Part shown: in pieces, positions 28,252 to 38,111 of the stretch
Layout: each line of letters begins with the position of its first letter
Numbering within the stretch: position 1 is the stretch's first letter
NCBI GenBank assembly: GCA_018335195.1
Contig: JAGXKN010000017.1
Coordinates: 1-64,000, forward strand
Length of the DNA: 64,000 nucleotides
Direction: 5' to 3'
DNA from: Desulfobacterales bacterium
GTDB lineage: Bacteria; Desulfobacterota; Desulfobacteria; Desulfobacterales; Desulfosalsimonadaceae
Made by a program: the position numbers and the translations under genes
The notes under the pieces: model-generated
What the model was told of the DNA's origin: nothing
Database searches by the model: none
Seen by the model: only the letters and a program-made list of their open reading frames with translations

Positions 28252-29904
28252 TTATGTCTCGGGCGCCTCGTTTAAGGCGATTTCCCGGAGCTTGAATTTC
28301 TGGATTTTTCCACTGGCAGTGGTGGGAAATTCATCCACAAAATGAATATGCCTGGGAATCTTGTAAAAGGCGATTTTATCTTTGCAGAAATCCTGAACTT
28401 CTTCTGCAGTTGCCTGATCCCCGTTTCTTAGCCGGATAAAGGCAGCCACCTCCTCGCCGTATTTCCGGCTGGGAATCCCGACCACCTGGACATCCTGGAC
28501 CTTGGGATGCGTGTAGAGGAATTCCTCGATTTCACGCGGGTAGATGTTTTCCCCGCCCCGAATGATCATGTCTTTTAAGCGGCCCTGAATGGTGCAGTTG
28601 CCCTGTTTATCCATGCTGGCCAGATCCCCGGTGTGCAGCCATTCGTCTTCGTCAATGGCTTCCTTTGTCTTTTCCGGCATTTTGTAATAGCCTTTCATGA
28701 TGTGATACCCGCGGCTGCAAAGTTCGCCGGTCGCCCCGGGACCGAGCGTTTCCCCGGTGGCCGGATCCACGATCTTGACTTCCACGTTGGGCAGGGCCCG
28801 GCCCACGGTTTCGGTGCGGATCTCCATGGGATCGTCCCTGCGGGTCTGGGTGATGCCGGGCGAGCTTTCGGTCTGGCCGTAGACAATGGTCAGTTCCTCT
28901 GCGCCCATTTTTTCCACCACGCCTTTCATCACTTCCACCGGGCACGTGGAACCCGCCATCACGCCGGTTCGCAGGTGTGTGGTGTCGTATGCCTTCTGGT
29001 CCATGGCTTCGAGTTCGGCAATGAACATGGTGGGAACGCCGTGCAGAGCGGTGCATTTCAGTGCATCCACGGTTTCGAGCACCTTTTCGGCGGAAAATGC
29101 GGTAACCGGCGCCATGGTGGCCCCTGAAACCGTACAGCACATGGTGCCGATGACACAGCCGAAGCAGTGGAAAAACGGAACCGGTATGCACAGGGTGTCC
29201 TCGGGTGTCAGGGCCATGATTTCCGCCATGCTTTGGCCGTTTCCGATCAGATTGGCGTGGGTGAGCATCACGCCCTTGGGATAGCCGGTGGTGCCGGAGG
29301 TATACTGCATCATGACAACATCGTCGGGATCCACTTCTGCGGCCCGCTCATCGAGCTGTGAATCTGAAATGCTTTCGCCCAGTTTCAGCATGTCTTCCCA
29401 GCTGTACATGCCGGGGATATCTTCGTCGCCCAGGTGGACAATGTTTTTCAGGTACGGCAGTTTTTGGGTCTGCAGGTCTCCGGGGCTGCACGCGTCGACC
29501 TCCCGGCAGACCTGGCGCAGGATCCGCAGGTATTCATCGGCCTCGCGCACGCCATGGGTCAAAATCAGGGTGGTGGTATCAGACTGATCCAGAAGGTACT
29601 CGAGTTCATAGGCCCGGAAGTTGGTGTTTACCGTGACCAGGACCGCGCCGATTATGGGGGCGCCGAATTGCGTGTAAACCCACTGCGGCAGGTTGTTGGC
29701 CCATATGGCGATATGATCGCCGCGCTTTACGTTCAGGGCCATCAGGCCCTTGGCGACCTGACGGCAGATGTCCCGGAATTGTGAAAAGGTATTTTTAAAG
29801 CCGTGCTCGTAGTAGGCCAGGGCGGTGTGATCTGCGAGTTCACGGGCGTTCTGCTCGACAATGTCACCGATTCGCGTTTTGCTGGCTTCAAATTTCCAGG
29901 CCAT
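28252..29904 (-). CDS. AMP-forming acyl-CoA synthetase (AMP-binding)
   Basis: 550 aa. Motifs are YTSGTTGYPKGVML, VYGQTESSPGIT, EWLHTGDLA and TASGKIQKFKLRE with the catalytic lysine. It resembles fatty-acid or medium-chain acyl-CoA ligases. AGGAGGG precedes the chosen ATG at 29904; a longer start in frame would add 24 unconserved residues. It leads the operon, and a palindromic candidate operator lies 117 bp upstream. Confidence 0.9.
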   Translation of the reverse strand: MAWKFEASKTRIGDIVEQNARELADHTALAYYEHGFKNTFSQFRDICRQVAKGLMALNVKRGDHIAIWANNLPQWVYTQFGAPIIGAVLVTVNTNFRAYELEYLLDQSDTTTLILTHGVREADEYLRILRQVCREVDACSPGDLQTQKLPYLKNIVHLGDEDIPGMYSWEDMLKLGESISDSQLDERAAEVDPDDVVMMQYTSGTTGYPKGVMLTHANLIGNGQSMAEIMALTPEDTLCIPVPFFHCFGCVIGTMCCTVSGATMAPVTAFSAEKVLETVDALKCTALHGVPTMFIAELEAMDQKAYDTTHLRTGVMAGSTCPVEVMKGVVEKMGAEELTIVYGQTESSPGITQTRRDDPMEIRTETVGRALPNVEVKIVDPATGETLGPGATGELCSRGYHIMKGYYKMPEKTKEAIDEDEWLHTGDLASMDKQGNCTIQGRLKDMIIRGGENIYPREIEEFLYTHPKVQDVQVVGIPSRKYGEEVAAFIRLRNGDQATAEEVQDFCKDKIAFYKIPRHIHFVDEFPTTASGKIQKFKLREIALNEAPET

Positions 29905-30020
29905 GAATGTTTCCCTCCTGTAAATGCTGGTTGTAGACGTTCGGGGAGTTTCAGGGGTGCTTTTGCGTAAAATCACCGGACGGAAATGTAAACGATGTTT
30001 AAAAAAAAATAAAGAGTAAA

Positions 30021-30036
30021 TTGACGTTAACGTTAA
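30021..30036. promoter_or_regulatory. Candidate LiuR-type operator
   Basis: TTGACGTTAACGTTAA is a 16-bp inverted repeat with one mismatched pair around the perfect palindrome ACGTTAACGT. It lies 117 bp upstream of the first gene of the acyl-CoA synthetase/HMG-CoA lyase operon, in an AT-rich stretch. The ACGT..ACGT arrangement resembles sites reported for LiuR-type MerR regulators, and a LiuR-like gene is at 2308-2727. Confidence 0.5.
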
Positions 30037-30078
30037 AATTTTTCGAGGGTAAAGATCCGTCCGCGCGGGGCAGAGGGG

Positions 30079-30891
30079 TCAGGCAAAAAGGACGAGGCTG
30101 GCGGCCATGACCGCCATACCGGTGATCAGGCCGTAGATGGACAGGTGATGCTCTCCGTATTTTTCCGCGGCAGGCAGCAGTTCGTCAAGGGAAATAAACA
30201 CCATGATGCCGGCAACAGCCGCGAAAAGCAGTCCGTATACCATGTCGTTTAAAAAGGGCATCAGGATGAGGTATCCCGCCAGCGCTCCCACGGGTTCGGA
30301 AATGCCCGAGAGAAACGACAGGGTAAAGGCGCGTTTTCTGCTTCCGGTGGCGTAATAAACCGGCACGGAAACCGCGATTCCCTCCGGGATGTTGTGAATG
30401 GCGATGGCCACTGCAATGCTGATGCCCAGCGCCGGGTCCTGCAGGGCGGCGGTAAAGGTTGCCAGGCCTTCGGGGAAGTTGTGAATGCCGATGGCCAGGG
30501 CGGAAAGAAGACCCATGCGCATCAGGCTGTTTTTTTTGTGTATGGCCTCCAGGGTTTCAAATTCTTCGATCCCGCGGATTTCATGCGGGTTTTCAAATGA
30601 GGGCACCAGCTTGTCAATAACGGCAATGAGCAGGATTCCGCCGAAAAAGGCCAGGGTGGTTGCCAGGTATCCCGGTTGCTGCCCCAGGGCCCCGACCAGG
30701 GATTCTTTGGCCTTGAAAAAAATTTCAATCATGGCAACATAGATCATCACGCCTGCGGAAAATCCCAGAGCCAGGGAGAGAAACCGGGTGTTGGTGCTTT
30801 TGGCAAAGAAGGCCAGCGCACTGCCGATACCCGTTGCCAGGCCGGCGGCAAGGGTGACTCCGAAAGCAAATAACACGTTGTCCGGCGGCAT
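30079..30891 (-). CDS. zupT: ZIP family metal transporter (ZupT-like)
   Basis: 270 aa with eight predicted membrane helices. The paired metal-site motifs HNFPEG and HNIPEG, in helices IV and V, define ZIP transporters that take up Zn2+ and related divalent metals. A short histidine-containing loop ([19 protein letters not shown]) precedes helix IV. It is monocistronic and divergent from the rubredoxin gene. Confidence 0.92.
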   Translation of the reverse strand: MPPDNVLFAFGVTLAAGLATGIGSALAFFAKSTNTRFLSLALGFSAGVMIYVAMIEIFFKAKESLVGALGQQPGYLATTLAFFGGILLIAVIDKLVPSFENPHEIRGIEEFETLEAIHKKNSLMRMGLLSALAIGIHNFPEGLATFTAALQDPALGISIAVAIAIHNIPEGIAVSVPVYYATGSRKRAFTLSFLSGISEPVGALAGYLILMPFLNDMVYGLLFAAVAGIMVFISLDELLPAAEKYGEHHLSIYGLITGMAVMAASLVLFA

Positions 30892-31090
30892 CAGGGTTTT
30901 GCCTTTTGATATTACGGGTTATCAGGAAAGCCGGACCGTCCGGTTGGTAAAAATGATAATCAGGTTCCCGGAAAATGGCAAATCCGGAGCTGCCCAACGC
31001 CGGTTTCTTATTTGACACCCCACGGTTTGCCAATACATTTAGGAAAAAGTCATAAATAATAAAAATCACTGTCCACAAAAGGAGGAAACC

Positions 31091-31252
31091 GTGAAATACG
31101 AATGCCCGTGCGGTTATGTATATGATCCCGAAGAAGGCGATGCCCAGGCCAATATCACCGGCGGCACGCCGTTTGATGACCTGCCCGAGGGGTGGGTATG
31201 CCCCAAGTGCGCGGCTGAAAAGGATTATTTTGAACCGTTGGAGCAAGACTGA
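31091..31252 (+). CDS. Rubredoxin with CxCG first motif
   Basis: 53 aa, a one-iron electron carrier. [23 protein letters not shown] and DYFEPL are standard. The first cysteine pair, however, reads YECPCGY, one residue shorter than the usual CxxCG, so the loop would be C-x-C. Frame and bases are unambiguous across the motif. Start is GTG with AAAGGAGG just upstream. The YceI gene follows 27 bp later. Confidence 0.92.
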   Translation: MKYECPCGYVYDPEEGDAQANITGGTPFDDLPEGWVCPKCAAEKDYFEPLEQD

Positions 31253-31279
31253 ACCCCGAAACAGGTAAGGAGGAATGCC

Positions 31280-31882
31280 ATGAAATGGAAGATTACCGGA
31301 TTTGCGCTGTTGATCCTGATGCTGGCAGGGGCCTCACTTGCCCACGCCGAAGCAGCGCAGGAGTGGGAAATCGATAAGGCCCATACCAGTATCTACTTCG
31401 ATGTGAAGCATACCTATGCCACTGTTCGCGGCCAGTTCGGCAACTTTACGGGCACCCTTCGTTTTAATCCCGAGAACAAGGAGGCCAGCGGACTTGATAT
31501 CAGGGTTCACGCCGCAAGCATTAATACGAATATCGCCAAGCGTGACAACCATCTGCGCTCAGAGGACTTTTTTGACGTTGAAAAATACCCGTACATCACG
31601 TTTAACAGTACGGGCGTGCGGCATGTGGAGGATAATTCGTATGTTATCACCGGACTTTTGACCCTCAAGGACGTCACCCGGCGGATTGAAGTGCCGGTCA
31701 CCTTTTTCGGAATTCAGGACAACCCCATGGAAAAAGGACAGACGGTCGCCGGGTTTGAGGCGGAATTCACCATCGACAGGATGGACTACAATGTGGGCAC
31801 GGGCCGGTTTCTGGAAATGGGCGTGGTCGGCCGCAAGGTTAATATCGTGGTCACCATGGAGGCCTTGAAGGACAGCAAATAA
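31280..31882 (+). CDS. yceI: YceI family periplasmic lipid-binding protein
   Basis: 200 aa. A signal peptide (KITGFALLILMLAGASLAHA) with a likely cut after AHA is followed by a YceI beta-barrel: EWEIDKAHTSIYFDVKH, LRSEDFFDVEKYPYITF and TLKDVTRRIEVPV. The family binds isoprenoid chains in the periplasm. AAGGAGG precedes the ATG. It is 27 bp behind the rubredoxin gene. Confidence 0.93.
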   Translation: MKWKITGFALLILMLAGASLAHAEAAQEWEIDKAHTSIYFDVKHTYATVRGQFGNFTGTLRFNPENKEASGLDIRVHAASINTNIAKRDNHLRSEDFFDVEKYPYITFNSTGVRHVEDNSYVITGLLTLKDVTRRIEVPVTFFGIQDNPMEKGQTVAGFEAEFTIDRMDYNVGTGRFLEMGVVGRKVNIVVTMEALKDSK

Positions 31883-32032
31883 CCGGGATCCGGTTCCTGC
31901 GGGCAAGGCCCTGGCAAAGGTGGATGCCATGATGTTTTTATTTTGACTTTTGGCATTCAAATATGTTTAAAACGTGCTGACAAGCGAGCCGATCCACTTA
32001 ATATACAGCTTTACTTGCAAAGGAGGATGTGC

Positions 32033-32401
32033 GTGCCGAGTCTGCTGCCCACAGAGGAGCAATTCCAGAACATCCACACGGTTTCCGATCAGGGCGAACT
32101 CGTGATGGTCAACCTGCTATGCTTCAAGCCCGAGGGCGGAGAAGCGCTTTATGAAAAATACTCCCAGCTCATTTATCCGATCTTAAAAAGGATCGGGGCC
32201 CGGGTGATTTACTACGGCAGCGGAGTGATGACGTTTATCGGCGATGAATACTGGGACGCGGTGCTTCTTGTGGAATATCCGTCGCGTTCGGTTTTTGTGC
32301 AGATGGTGCAGGATCCCGAATACCTCAGGGCTAGTAAATATCGGGAAGAGGGACTGATTGATTCCCGCCTATATGTCACGCGCCCTCAGTGGATGGGATA
32401 A
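32033..32401 (+). CDS. DUF1330 domain protein
   Basis: 122 aa, a small ferredoxin-like alpha/beta barrel of the DUF1330 type. Hallmarks are VMVNLLCFKPEGGEALYEKY, YYGSGVMTFIGDEYWDAVLLVEYPS and FVQMVQDPEY. Function is unknown. GTG 32033 is chosen because AGGAGG is 6 nt upstream, whereas the in-frame ATG at 32027 abuts the Shine-Dalgarno with no spacing. It converges on selD. Confidence 0.8.
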   Translation: MPSLLPTEEQFQNIHTVSDQGELVMVNLLCFKPEGGEALYEKYSQLIYPILKRIGARVIYYGSGVMTFIGDEYWDAVLLVEYPSRSVFVQMVQDPEYLRASKYREEGLIDSRLYVTRPQWMG

Positions 32402-32420
32402 AACCCCGTAATTTTTTTTG

Positions 32421-33464
32421 TTATTGGATCCGTACCTGGCCGCATGAATCCGGTCCCGCGACTTCACCGATAATTGCGGCTTCGATGCCGGCATCCCGCA
32501 TTGCGGAAAGACATTTTTCCGCCCGGCCTGCGGCTACGGAAACAACAAGCCCTCCGGAAGTCTGGGGATCGAACATCAAGTCTGCAAGGGTCTCGTCCAC
32601 TGCATCGTCAATAAAAACCACATCTGAGAAGTGTTTTTTGTTGGTGTAGGCGCCTGCAGGAAACAGGCCCATGGCGCCGTACTCCAGCGCCCGGTCCATG
32701 ACCGGCACGCTTCGGGTATCCAGCCGGATCCGCTTTTTGCCCGCCCGCGCCATTTCCAGCACGTGTCCGGCCAGGCCGAATCCGGTGATGTCCGTGCACG
32801 CGGTGGCCGCAAACCGGCCGGCGATTTGTGCGGCTTCCCGGTTTAGACAGGCCGCGGTTTCCACCAGTGATTCCAGTGCTGCCCCCTCCGCAATGCCTCC
32901 CTTGAGCGTGGTGGCCAGCACGCCCATACCGACGGGTTTGGTCAGAATCAGCCGGTCTCCCACATTGGCCCCGCCGTTGGTGAGGATATGCTCCGGGTGC
33001 ACCAGCCCGGTCACGGACATGCCGTATTTGAATTCCGTGTCGTTTACGCTGTGACCGCCCACCAGAACGGCTCCGGCTTCGTGGAGCTTATCGAGTCCGC
33101 CTTCCAGGGTTTGCGCAAGAACCGACTCGGGTAGTTCATCTGCGGGAAAGCACACGATGTTCATGGCTGTCACCGGGTAGCCGCCCATGGCGTAAATATC
33201 GCTCAGGGCGTTTGCTGCCGCGATACGGCCGAAATCATAAGGGGAATCCACGATGGGGGTGAAAAAATCCAGGGACTGGATCATGGCCGTAGTTTCGTTG
33301 ATCCTGTAAACGCCCGCATCGTCGGAACTTTCCATGCCCACCAGCAGATCCGGGTGGGTATTGACCGGCAGCTTTGCCACAACTCTGTCCAGGACCCCCG
33401 GACCAAGCTTTGCCGCTCATCCCGAGGCCCGGGTTTTGGCGGTCAGTCTGTAATCGTCGCCCAT
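32421..33464 (-). CDS. selD: Selenophosphate synthetase SelD, itself a selenoprotein (Sec16)
   Basis: 347 aa including one selenocysteine. It makes selenophosphate from selenide and ATP. The frame that starts at ATG 33464, with AAGAGG upstream, meets TGA at 33417-33419 (codon 16) and continues with AAKLGPGVLDRVVAKLPV, restoring the family's SGUAAK catalytic motif, where other SelD proteins have Cys or Sec. The Lys of this motif is also catalytic. A SECIS-like hairpin begins 13 nt downstream of the TGA. Without recoding, the protein would begin at 33380 and lack its active site. It lies 19 bp behind pyrK and supplies selenium for SelD itself and for the peptide gene at 54327. Confidence 0.95.
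33387..33403 (-). promoter_or_regulatory. SECIS-like hairpin in selD
   Basis: On the minus strand GTCCGG and CTGGAC form a 6-bp stem (one G-U pair) around the loop GGGTC. It begins 13 nt after the TGA at 33417-33419, in the place and style of bacterial SECIS elements, which have a GGU in the apical loop. Confidence 0.7.
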
Positions 33465-33483
33465 GTCATTTGCCTCTTAAGAT

Positions 33484-34281
33484 TTATAAAAGTACCCGTG
33501 CGTCAAATACCGGCCCGTCCTTGCATACATGTCGATACCCTTCTCCGGCCTCATTCGTGGAAACCGCGCACCCCATGCACACGCCCAGCCCGCAGGCCAT
33601 AAGGGTTTCAATTGAAACCTCGCACGCAATTCCTTGGTTTTGGGCAATTTCGCCCACCGCCTTGAGCATCGGGTGCGGGCCGCAGGCATATATCATGCCC
33701 GGATTGTTTTTTTCCAGCCATTCCTGTAAAGGATCCGTGACAAGGTTCTTTTCTCCGGCTGTGCCGTCTTCCGTTGCCACGCTGACCTGCATGCCGAGTT
33801 CGTAAAAAATGCCTTCGCACAGGATGTCGGTTCCGGTGCGCCCGCCGAGAAAGACCATGACCCGGTTCATGCCCATTCCCGCCTGTTTCAGCCTTTCGGC
33901 CAGAAAAACCAGCGGGGCCACCCCTATGCCCCCGGCTGCAATGGCCACGGGGTGTTCATGGCATCGGACCGAAAATCCATGCCCGATTGGGCCGAGCATG
34001 TCCAGCTCACTGCCCGGAACCTGCCGGGCCAGTTGGCGTGTAAAGCCGCCCACCACCCTGTAGAGAATCTCCATGTACAGGGTGCCCGCGCCTCCGGAAG
34101 GCAGGCGGTGGATGGAAAAAGGTCGGCGCAGCAGTGGTTCGGCCTGGTCCGGCAGGCGGATGGTTACAAACTGCCCGGGTGTCGCTGATGCATAATGCGC
34201 GCCGCAGTTGAGGCGGATTCTGTGATATCCGTCCGAGATTGCCTCATTGTGGATAATTTCAACGGTTTGCTGTGTGATCAT
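33484..34281 (-). CDS. pyrK: Dihydroorotate dehydrogenase electron transfer subunit PyrK-like
   Basis: 265 aa. An FAD-binding domain (RRPFSIHR) is followed by an NAD-binding domain (AAGGIGVAPLVFLAE) and a [2Fe-2S] loop whose cysteines appear in ACGLGVCMGCAV and HVCKDGP. It passes electrons between NADH and the PyrD catalytic subunit in pyrimidine synthesis. No pyrD is adjacent, so another partner is possible. It overlaps the upstream laccase-domain gene by 23 nt. Confidence 0.87.
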   Translation of the reverse strand: MITQQTVEIIHNEAISDGYHRIRLNCGAHYASATPGQFVTIRLPDQAEPLLRRPFSIHRLPSGGAGTLYMEILYRVVGGFTRQLARQVPGSELDMLGPIGHGFSVRCHEHPVAIAAGGIGVAPLVFLAERLKQAGMGMNRVMVFLGGRTGTDILCEGIFYELGMQVSVATEDGTAGEKNLVTDPLQEWLEKNNPGMIYACGPHPMLKAVGEIAQNQGIACEVSIETLMACGLGVCMGCAVSTNEAGEGYRHVCKDGPVFDARVLL

Positions 34282-35059
34282 GATTGATTTCCCTTTTCAG
34301 GCCGACAACTGCGGCAAAACGGCCGGTGCTGCCCTCGCGGCGATAAGAATAAAACAGGTGCGGGTTGCACATGGTGCATACGTGGGCGCATTCGACGTTT
34401 TCCGGCTTGACCCCGGCTACCCGGAGCTGGTCGCGGCTGATCTGCCAGAAGTCAAACCGGTCTTTGTCATCCCTGTACTTCCAGAAGCCTTTCGGGATTT
34501 CCTGCCGGTAGTGGACAAATTCGGCGCAGCACGGCCCCAGAGACGGGCCGATACCTGCTGACAGGTCTGCCGGATCCACGGCGAATTCCCGTTTCATGGT
34601 ATCAATGCATGCATCTATGATGTTGCTGATGCTGCCCCGCCACCCGGAATGGATATTTGCGGCCACACCCCGGACCGGGTCACAGAGCATCACCGACTGG
34701 CAGTCCGCAGCCTGGATGGCCAGGCCGGCACCCGGGATTTGCGTAATCACCGCATCGGCAGTTGGCGGTGATTTGACGGCGCGCTGGCGCTCATGGCCGG
34801 TTTTGATCACTGCCACTTCTTTTCCGTGGACCTGGTTGAGAAAGACCAGTTCCGCATCGTCCATGCATCCGGCAATCGCCCGGCGGCCGGATTCCACGGC
34901 TGCAGGCGGATTGCCGCTGTTTGTCCCCACGTTCAGATTGCCCTTTGATCCGGGATGTTGCCTTTCCAGGCGCGTAAATACGCCATGAAAAATTCCGGGC
35001 AGGGCGGCCAGGTTTGAAAAAGCGCCATATAGCAGTTTGTCTTTCCGGCAAAAAAACAT
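34259..35059 (-). CDS. pgeF: Laccase-domain protein YfiH/PgeF (peptidoglycan editing or purine-nucleoside enzyme)
   Basis: 266 aa. The family pattern includes LNQVHGKEV, ADCQSVMLCDP, NIHSGWRGS and the C-terminal CTMCNPHLFYSYRREGSTGRFAAVV. The metal-binding residues are the histidines in these motifs and the cysteine in ADC. Homologues are copper- or zinc-binding enzymes described as peptidoglycan-editing or adenosine/inosine processing proteins. Its 3' end overlaps pyrK. Confidence 0.88.
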   Translation of the reverse strand: MFFCRKDKLLYGAFSNLAALPGIFHGVFTRLERQHPGSKGNLNVGTNSGNPPAAVESGRRAIAGCMDDAELVFLNQVHGKEVAVIKTGHERQRAVKSPPTADAVITQIPGAGLAIQAADCQSVMLCDPVRGVAANIHSGWRGSISNIIDACIDTMKREFAVDPADLSAGIGPSLGPCCAEFVHYRQEIPKGFWKYRDDKDRFDFWQISRDQLRVAGVKPENVECAHVCTMCNPHLFYSYRREGSTGRFAAVVGLKREINHDHTANR

Positions 35060-35184
35060 GGGCGATCCAACCAGGGGTCATTTGTTTTCAGAAACGACAG
35101 GCTCCGGGTACCCGTTCATCAATGGTGGAAAATTTTCCGCGCAAAACTCTGTTCCAAGCGTAGAAGTATATTATTATAAACGCA

Positions 35185-36018
35185 TCATACGGCCCGTGCA
35201 AGGGTCAGCACAAAAACGCCTGCCGCGCGCGCGCGCACAAGCACGCGGGCGCATTCCTCCACGGTCGATCCGGTAGTATATACGTCATCGACCAAAAGTA
35301 CGTTCTTTCCGGCGACCCGGTCCGGGTGCTTGACGACAAATGCGTTTTTCATGTTTTTGATGCGCGTACGGCGGTCCAGGCCGGTCTGGGTTGCGGTGTT
35401 TTTTCTGCGAACAAGCATATCGGCATCAATGCCCATCCGGGAAGACGACGAAATCCCGTTTTTTCGTGTCATTTGTGGCCAGCGGCGGATCATGAGAAAC
35501 GTCTGGTTATAACCCCTGCTGCGAAGGCGCCTTTGGTGAAGGGGTACGGCGGCCACGGTGTCGATGTCCGCATCGCTGTAATGCCGTATGAATTCCAGAT
35601 ACATCAGAAGCCCGAACGGCTTTGCAAGCCCGATTCTGCGCTGGTACTTGTATGCATGGATGAGATTCAGCAGGGCGCCGTCGTATACGGCGCAGGCCCG
35701 GGCGCGGTAAAAGTGCTTTTTGTGGGTGATGCAGTCGCCGCACAGGTGATCGGCATCCGCCCGGCTTTTAAAGGGTTCTCCGCACTTGGCGCATAACGGT
35801 GTGTCCACGGGGGCATAGTCCGTCAAGCAGGCAGGGCACAAATATGGGTGCATGACCCGGTAAAATGCGGCTTTTGGCGGCATGCCCGCCAGCTCTGCCG
35901 GATTGGCCCCAGTTGCCCGCCGCTCAACGGGTATGAAATTGCCGCAGGCATAGCAGGTTTTTGGAAACAGCGCATCGGATACGGATTGCCGCAGGCGCAG
36001 ACCGGCTTCACCGAGCAT
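35185..36018 (-). CDS. ComF family phosphoribosyltransferase-like protein
   Basis: 277 aa. An N-terminal zinc-ribbon region with cysteine pairs (CYACG, CPAC, CAKCG, CGDC) precedes a PRTase fold with [15 protein letters not shown] and the PRPP-binding loop [13 protein letters not shown]. ComF proteins assist DNA uptake in competent bacteria. The start ATG 36018 overlaps the icd 3' end by 11 nt and the Shine-Dalgarno is weak; the longer open frame would run inside icd. Confidence 0.87.
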   Translation of the reverse strand: MLGEAGLRLRQSVSDALFPKTCYACGNFIPVERRATGANPAELAGMPPKAAFYRVMHPYLCPACLTDYAPVDTPLCAKCGEPFKSRADADHLCGDCITHKKHFYRARACAVYDGALLNLIHAYKYQRRIGLAKPFGLLMYLEFIRHYSDADIDTVAAVPLHQRRLRSRGYNQTFLMIRRWPQMTRKNGISSSSRMGIDADMLVRRKNTATQTGLDRRTRIKNMKNAFVVKHPDRVAGKNVLLVDDVYTTGSTVEECARVLVRARAAGVFVLTLARAV

Positions 36019-37249
36019 CTTCCAGCCGGCAGATGCCCTCCACGATGGCGTTTGCGAATTCCGAGCAGCACACCTCGCAGCTGCCCTGGATCTGTCTGGC
36101 CAAGTCATAGGTCACGTTGCCGCATTTCACGGTCTCAGCAAGGCATTGCCGGACGCGTTGGGCAGCCTGGTCCCAGCCCATGTAATCCAGCATCATGGCG
36201 CCCGAGAGAATCAGGGAACTGGGGTTAACCTTGTCAAGTCCGGCGTATTTCGGAGCAGTTCCGTGGGTGGCCTCGAAAACCGCACACTGGTCGCCGATAT
36301 TGGCCCCGGGTGCCATGCCGAGCCCGCCGACCTGTGCGGCCAGCGCATCGGAAATATAGTCCCCGTTTAGGTTGGGCGTGGCAATCACCCCGAATTCCTC
36401 CGGTCTCAGCAGAATCTGCTGAAAGAGCATATCCGCGATCCGGTCCTTGATCACGATTTTGCCCGCCGGCGGTTTGCCGTTGTAATGCCTGTAGACGTCG
36501 TTTTCCGTGACGGTTATGTCGCCGAAACGCTCCTTTGCCACTTCGTAGCCCCATGTGCAGAAGGCGCCTTCGGTGAACTTCATGATGTTGCCCTTGTGCA
36601 TCAGGGTCACGCTGGGATAGCCGTTGTCAATGGCATAGGTGATCGCGCTGGCCACCAGGCGTTTGGTGTTTTTCGCGCTGATGGGCTTGATGCCGATGCC
36701 TGCGCCTTCGGGCAGTAAGGCGTGCATCTCGCTGCGCAGAAAATCTGCCACTTTTTCGGCCTCCGGGCTGCCGGCCTGCCATTCGATGCCGGCATACACG
36801 TCCTCTGTATTTTCCCGGAATATGACCATGTTGATATTCTCCGGATGCTTCATGGGGCTGGGTACGCCGGGAACGTATTTTACGGGCCGCACGCAGGCAT
36901 ACAGATCCAGTTCCTGGCGGAGGGTCACGTTTAAGCTGCGGATACCTTTTCCCACGGGCGTGGTCAGCGGCCCCTTGATGGCCACCATGTGCTGCCGGAT
37001 GGTGTCCAGGGCCCGGCGGGGCATCCATTGGCCGGTTTTCTCGTATCCCTTTCCCCCGGCGTCCACTTCCTTCCATTCGATCCTGCGCTTGCCGCCGTAG
37101 ACGTTTTCCACGGCCCCGTCAATGACCGTTCTGGTGGCTTTCCATATGTCCGAGCCGGTGCCGTCGCCTTCAATAAAAGGAATAATGACATGATCGGGCA
37201 CGTTAAGCTTTCCGTCCGGGTCTTTTGTTATGGATTCGGCTTTGTTCAT
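36008..37249 (-). CDS. icd: Isocitrate dehydrogenase
   Basis: 413 aa, close to the E. coli NADP-type length. [13 protein letters not shown] opens the enzyme, [13 protein letters not shown] carries substrate residues and [20 protein letters not shown] the metal aspartates. It converts isocitrate to 2-oxoglutarate in the TCA cycle. ATG 37249 is chosen because AAAAGGA lies 10-11 nt upstream; an ATG at 37270 would add seven residues. Confidence 0.93.
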   Translation of the reverse strand: MNKAESITKDPDGKLNVPDHVIIPFIEGDGTGSDIWKATRTVIDGAVENVYGGKRRIEWKEVDAGGKGYEKTGQWMPRRALDTIRQHMVAIKGPLTTPVGKGIRSLNVTLRQELDLYACVRPVKYVPGVPSPMKHPENINMVIFRENTEDVYAGIEWQAGSPEAEKVADFLRSEMHALLPEGAGIGIKPISAKNTKRLVASAITYAIDNGYPSVTLMHKGNIMKFTEGAFCTWGYEVAKERFGDITVTENDVYRHYNGKPPAGKIVIKDRIADMLFQQILLRPEEFGVIATPNLNGDYISDALAAQVGGLGMAPGANIGDQCAVFEATHGTAPKYAGLDKVNPSSLILSGAMMLDYMGWDQAAQRVRQCLAETVKCGNVTYDLARQIQGSCEVCCSEFANAIVEGICRLEDAR

Positions 37250-37266
37250 TTGATGCGGATTCCTTT

Positions 37267-38040
37267 TCATGGTTTCTTCTTTTTCTGCATGCGCTGGCGA
37301 AGCGCTTCGTACATGGCGATTCCGCCGGCCACAGAGGCATTCAGCGAATTGATCGCCCCGGTTTGCGGAATATGGCACAGAAAATCGCAGTGCCGTTTGA
37401 CCAAGGGGCGGATACCCCTGTCCTCGCCGCCGATGACAAGGGCGCGCGGTCCGTTCATATCGATATCATACAAGGGATCGTTTCCCTGCTGATCCAGACC
37501 GATAATCCAAAAATGATTTTTTTTCAAGTCCTTCATGCAATTGGCAAGATTTGTGATCATGCAGAGCCGGGCGTGTTCCAGTGCGCCGGCGGATGCCCGG
37601 GAAACCGCGGGCGTGGGTGCCGCCGAGCGATCCCTGGGAATGAGGATGCCGGCAACCCCGGTGCATACCGCTGTGCGCACAAGAGCGCCCAGATTCTGCG
37701 GATCCTCGATGCTGTCGATAATCAGCAGAAATGCATCCTCTGAATACCGGCCGTATTTCTTGAGCAGAGAGCCGAAGTCCATAAGCGGGCACGGGCTCGT
37801 GCGCGCGGCAATATCTTGGTGGTGCGGCGTGTCGGAGATTCTGCGAATTTCTTCCCGGGTGACGGAAGTAAGGGGAATATCCAGCCTGCGGGCCTGGTGG
37901 GCGATTCTTTCGATGCGCTTTGCCGGTTGCTCCCGGCTTACGTAGATTTCGTGGATCTTCCGCCTTCCGGCGCGCATTGCTTCACCAACCGGGTGGCTGC
38001 CGGAAAGAATTTCGGTCTTTGGAAAATTGCGTGAATTCAA
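37267..38040 (-). CDS. rlmB: 23S rRNA 2'-O-methyltransferase, RlmB/TrmH family
   Basis: 257 aa SPOUT-class methyltransferase. The N-terminal substrate-binding domain begins [13 protein letters not shown]. The catalytic half holds [25 protein letters not shown] and the knot sequence [15 protein letters not shown]. RlmB methylates G2251 of 23S rRNA in E. coli. Start appears to be TTG with a poor ribosome-binding site. It is 17 bp ahead of icd. Confidence 0.88.
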   Translation of the reverse strand: MNSRNFPKTEILSGSHPVGEAMRAGRRKIHEIYVSREQPAKRIERIAHQARRLDIPLTSVTREEIRRISDTPHHQDIAARTSPCPLMDFGSLLKKYGRYSEDAFLLIIDSIEDPQNLGALVRTAVCTGVAGILIPRDRSAAPTPAVSRASAGALEHARLCMITNLANCMKDLKKNHFWIIGLDQQGNDPLYDIDMNGPRALVIGGEDRGIRPLVKRHCDFLCHIPQTGAINSLNASVAGGIAMYEALRQRMQKKKKP

Positions 38041-38111
38041 AATACCGACAAATCTGCGTGGGGTTGGTGTTTTTCGTTCTCGTACGAGCCCATGTGCAAG
38101 AACCGGATCTG

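Noticed and set aside
30725..31246. 173-codon minus-strand frame across the ZIP and rubredoxin genes
   Set aside because: It is the shadow of the plus-strand rubredoxin and minus-strand ZIP gene in another frame; both of those have clear families.
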